Source of the DNA: Phallusia mammillata
Lineage: Eukaryota > Chordata > Ascidiacea > Phlebobranchia > Ascidiidae
Assembly: GCA_003260075.1 (NCBI GenBank)
Contig: QLIY01000313.1
Coordinates: 67,943 to 131,942 of the forward strand
Direction: 5' to 3'
Length of the DNA stretch: 64,000 bases
The position numbers and the translations under genes are program-made. This document shows positions 53,201-56,200 of the stretch, one piece after another; position 1 is the first letter of the stretch, and every line of letters starts with the position of its first letter. The notes beneath the pieces were generated by a model, which did not search any database, was not told the DNA's origin, and saw only the letters and a program-made list of their open reading frames with translations.

Positions 53201-56200
53201 GATATTTTGCAAATATCCTTAGTGGCTCAAATTATACTAGATTAACATTTTCCAGTAGTCCAATGAGCAGAAAATAGCCGCTATGACGTCAAGACGGTAG
53301 TTGTTTATGCGTAGATATACCACAAACCATTGGAGTTCGATAAGCTCACTGAAAGGTCAAGAACGCATTGTTTCGAAACCACGACGTTGTGTTTAAAAGC
53401 CTTTCGACTATTCTTGTCACGAACTAGAATGTTTGAACCCGTTGGAATTTTAGATAGGTTAAAAAGAAACTTTCTCATTTTTATTTTCGTAGTTGCTAGA
53501 TAAAACGGGTAACTGTTTGTGTTCTTTTTGGGATTATATCAATAAGTGCTTTAAATTTAAGCCACCAGAAAGCAAAAAAAAAACATTTTACTTTCAATAA
53601 AGCCAAAACAACGTATTGTTTAGGCCATTTATCCATGAAAAGCAATCCCATTTTAATCCATTTGATGACAACAAAAGACTAAAATGGATTCCCCCCCCCC
53701 CATGAAAAGCAATCCCATTTTAATCCATTTGATGACAACAAAAGACTACAATCAACTTTATAGAGATCTTCTGGCAATTGCAATTTTGTACCAATGTTAT
53801 ACAGGACGTCGTTTTTAGGGTAACCTAATGAATGAATTATTGTGGTAAGGAGCTCTGTATTATGTTAGCCCGCAATAGCTTACATAGGAGACTACGATGT
53901 ACTTTTTCAGCTAAAGCAGTCTCTTATCAAGTTCTGGGAAACGTTAATAAAGGCAAAATGTAGCCAATATCTACATACCACTAAAAATACATTTTGTTTG
54001 AACCTAACAAAGATTTTGGTTTCTACATTACTATTTAAATACTACAGTCAAGTAAAAAAAACATTTGCATACACAAAGCTAGTAAAACTACGTCCATTTC
54101 AAGCATGCAAAACTTGCTTTAAATTTTACATTTTTTTATATTTTACATGTAATTGGCACAGTATATAACGGTTGTTTGATAAACGATACATTTTCTTCAA
54201 ACTTACACACAATATTTGAGCAAATTGATTATCTTTGTGTGATATTCTGGCAGAAACTATTACATACGGTACTGTTTTTTGGCGAATCTCGTTAAAAAAA
54301 TAATAATTTGAACAGCGATTTTTTTATTTACAAATTTATTCATTATGGTTGACTACTAATAATAAAAACCTACTTTGAGTGTGCCAAGTCATATAAAAAG
54401 CAATGTACACACTTAGTACTTAAAATATATTTGCGTAGCGGCGGGCGCGTCTATAAACAATGTGGCTCACTATCATCTTGACGCAATTAGACGTAATTAC
54501 GTCACTACGCGCCACAGCTTCCTTTTGAAATGTCAGCATTTCGCCTCGGGGCAAAAACCAAACTTCGTTTTGGGCTTGCGCACATTGTTCTATGTCTGGT
54601 TCAGTTGGTGATATTTTTGGCGTGAGGAGTTCCAGTTATGTAACTACGCAGCATATTACCCAGGCGAATTATAATTCATGCTGTCGGTAATAAAATACTG
54701 ATGATGTATATTACTTAGGTGAAATATATATATAACTTATATACAAAACAAAATTCGATGACTTTAGACTTGTTAAAGTTTTCAGCGACTGTTGTCTCCA
54801 TCTCTCGTAATAAGTCTCTGGTGACTCGTGATTTACAATATACTACACATAGTTTATTCCATCTGTATTTGATAAATAGTATTTTCATTTTTGCTTGTCT
54901 TGTTTATAAAACTGACTTGGAAACTGATTTAAAAAAGAAAAACAGGCTTGAAAGATACTTTGATCACAATCTAAACGTTCAAATCGCTTGTAGCAATGTA
55001 AATGACACGAACAGCAATTCCTAAAATGTCTACTGTAGAAAGAACTTACTAAATACAACGTCCTTGGCAATTTTGTTTGTACTGAACGCCCCCCCCCCGC
55101 TTGTAGCAATGTAAATGACACGAACAGCAATTCCTAAAATGTCTACAGCAGAAATAACTTACTAAATACAACCTCCCTAGCAATTTTGTTTGTACTGAAC
55201 AAGCGTTTCGTCCACCAAGTTGCATATACACACCAGTTGAACAACAAATTTGCTACATTTTTTGTCAAGACAAATCTCTACACACTTTTGATATTGTGTC
55301 AAAATTTATCATAAGTTTGTTACTAATTCATTTCTTATAACTTGTTGTCCACAAAAACTGGCTTTACATCGCTTATTTTTTTGACTTTTGTTTGGGCCGA
55401 ATTGGGATTTGTTTTTATCTCATAACCTTCTACGGTTAAAAAAGTCCAAAATTCAATGCCTAAAAACAATATTTTTTGAATGATAGTAATTGCGTTAAAT
55501 GCAACCTTTCGGTAGTATCACAAACCTTATAAAAACATGAACTTCGATCTAATGACTTAAAAAATATACAGCGTACACTTTATCAAACGCACAGAGCGTA
55601 CAATACAAATATGAATGTTTTCATAGGCTGGTTTGCCTGTTTTTGCAACAAATGACTCGATTTGTCTATTTTGATCTTTCAGATAATCCAACTTCAATAT
55701 CAGACATTGCATTTCACTGAAAATTAGTTTTAAATAAACACTGAAAATTAGTTTTTAATAAACCAGAGTGTCGAACCGTTTAAAATATAGGTCCGATTCA
55801 GGTTTACTTTTTATTGTTTTAAACTTAGGGGTTCGGGTTCGGTTCAGGTTTTCAAATTTTTAAATTTTCGGGTTCTCGTTTTGTTTCGGTTGGTGTAAAA
55901 TTACCCGGTTCAAACCGGTTTGCGGCTTCTAACCTGATTTAATCCTACCAATTATCTACACGGCATAATTAAACAAAAGGATTTTTACCGTGTAGGCTAC
56001 TGGGCGATACCTAATACTTGTTTTTTTTAACACGCCTCCCCCCCCCCCGCACAGAGCGTACAATACAAATATGAATGTTTTCATAGGCTGGTTTGCCTGT
56101 TTTTGCAACAAATGACTCGATTTGTCTATTTTGATCTTTCAGATAATCCAACTTCAATATCAGACATTGCATTTCACTGAAAATTAGTTTTAAATAAACA

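Noticed and set aside
54719-55024. 101-codon open frame
   Set aside because: Ends in sequence that is duplicated around a C tract; no protein similarity.
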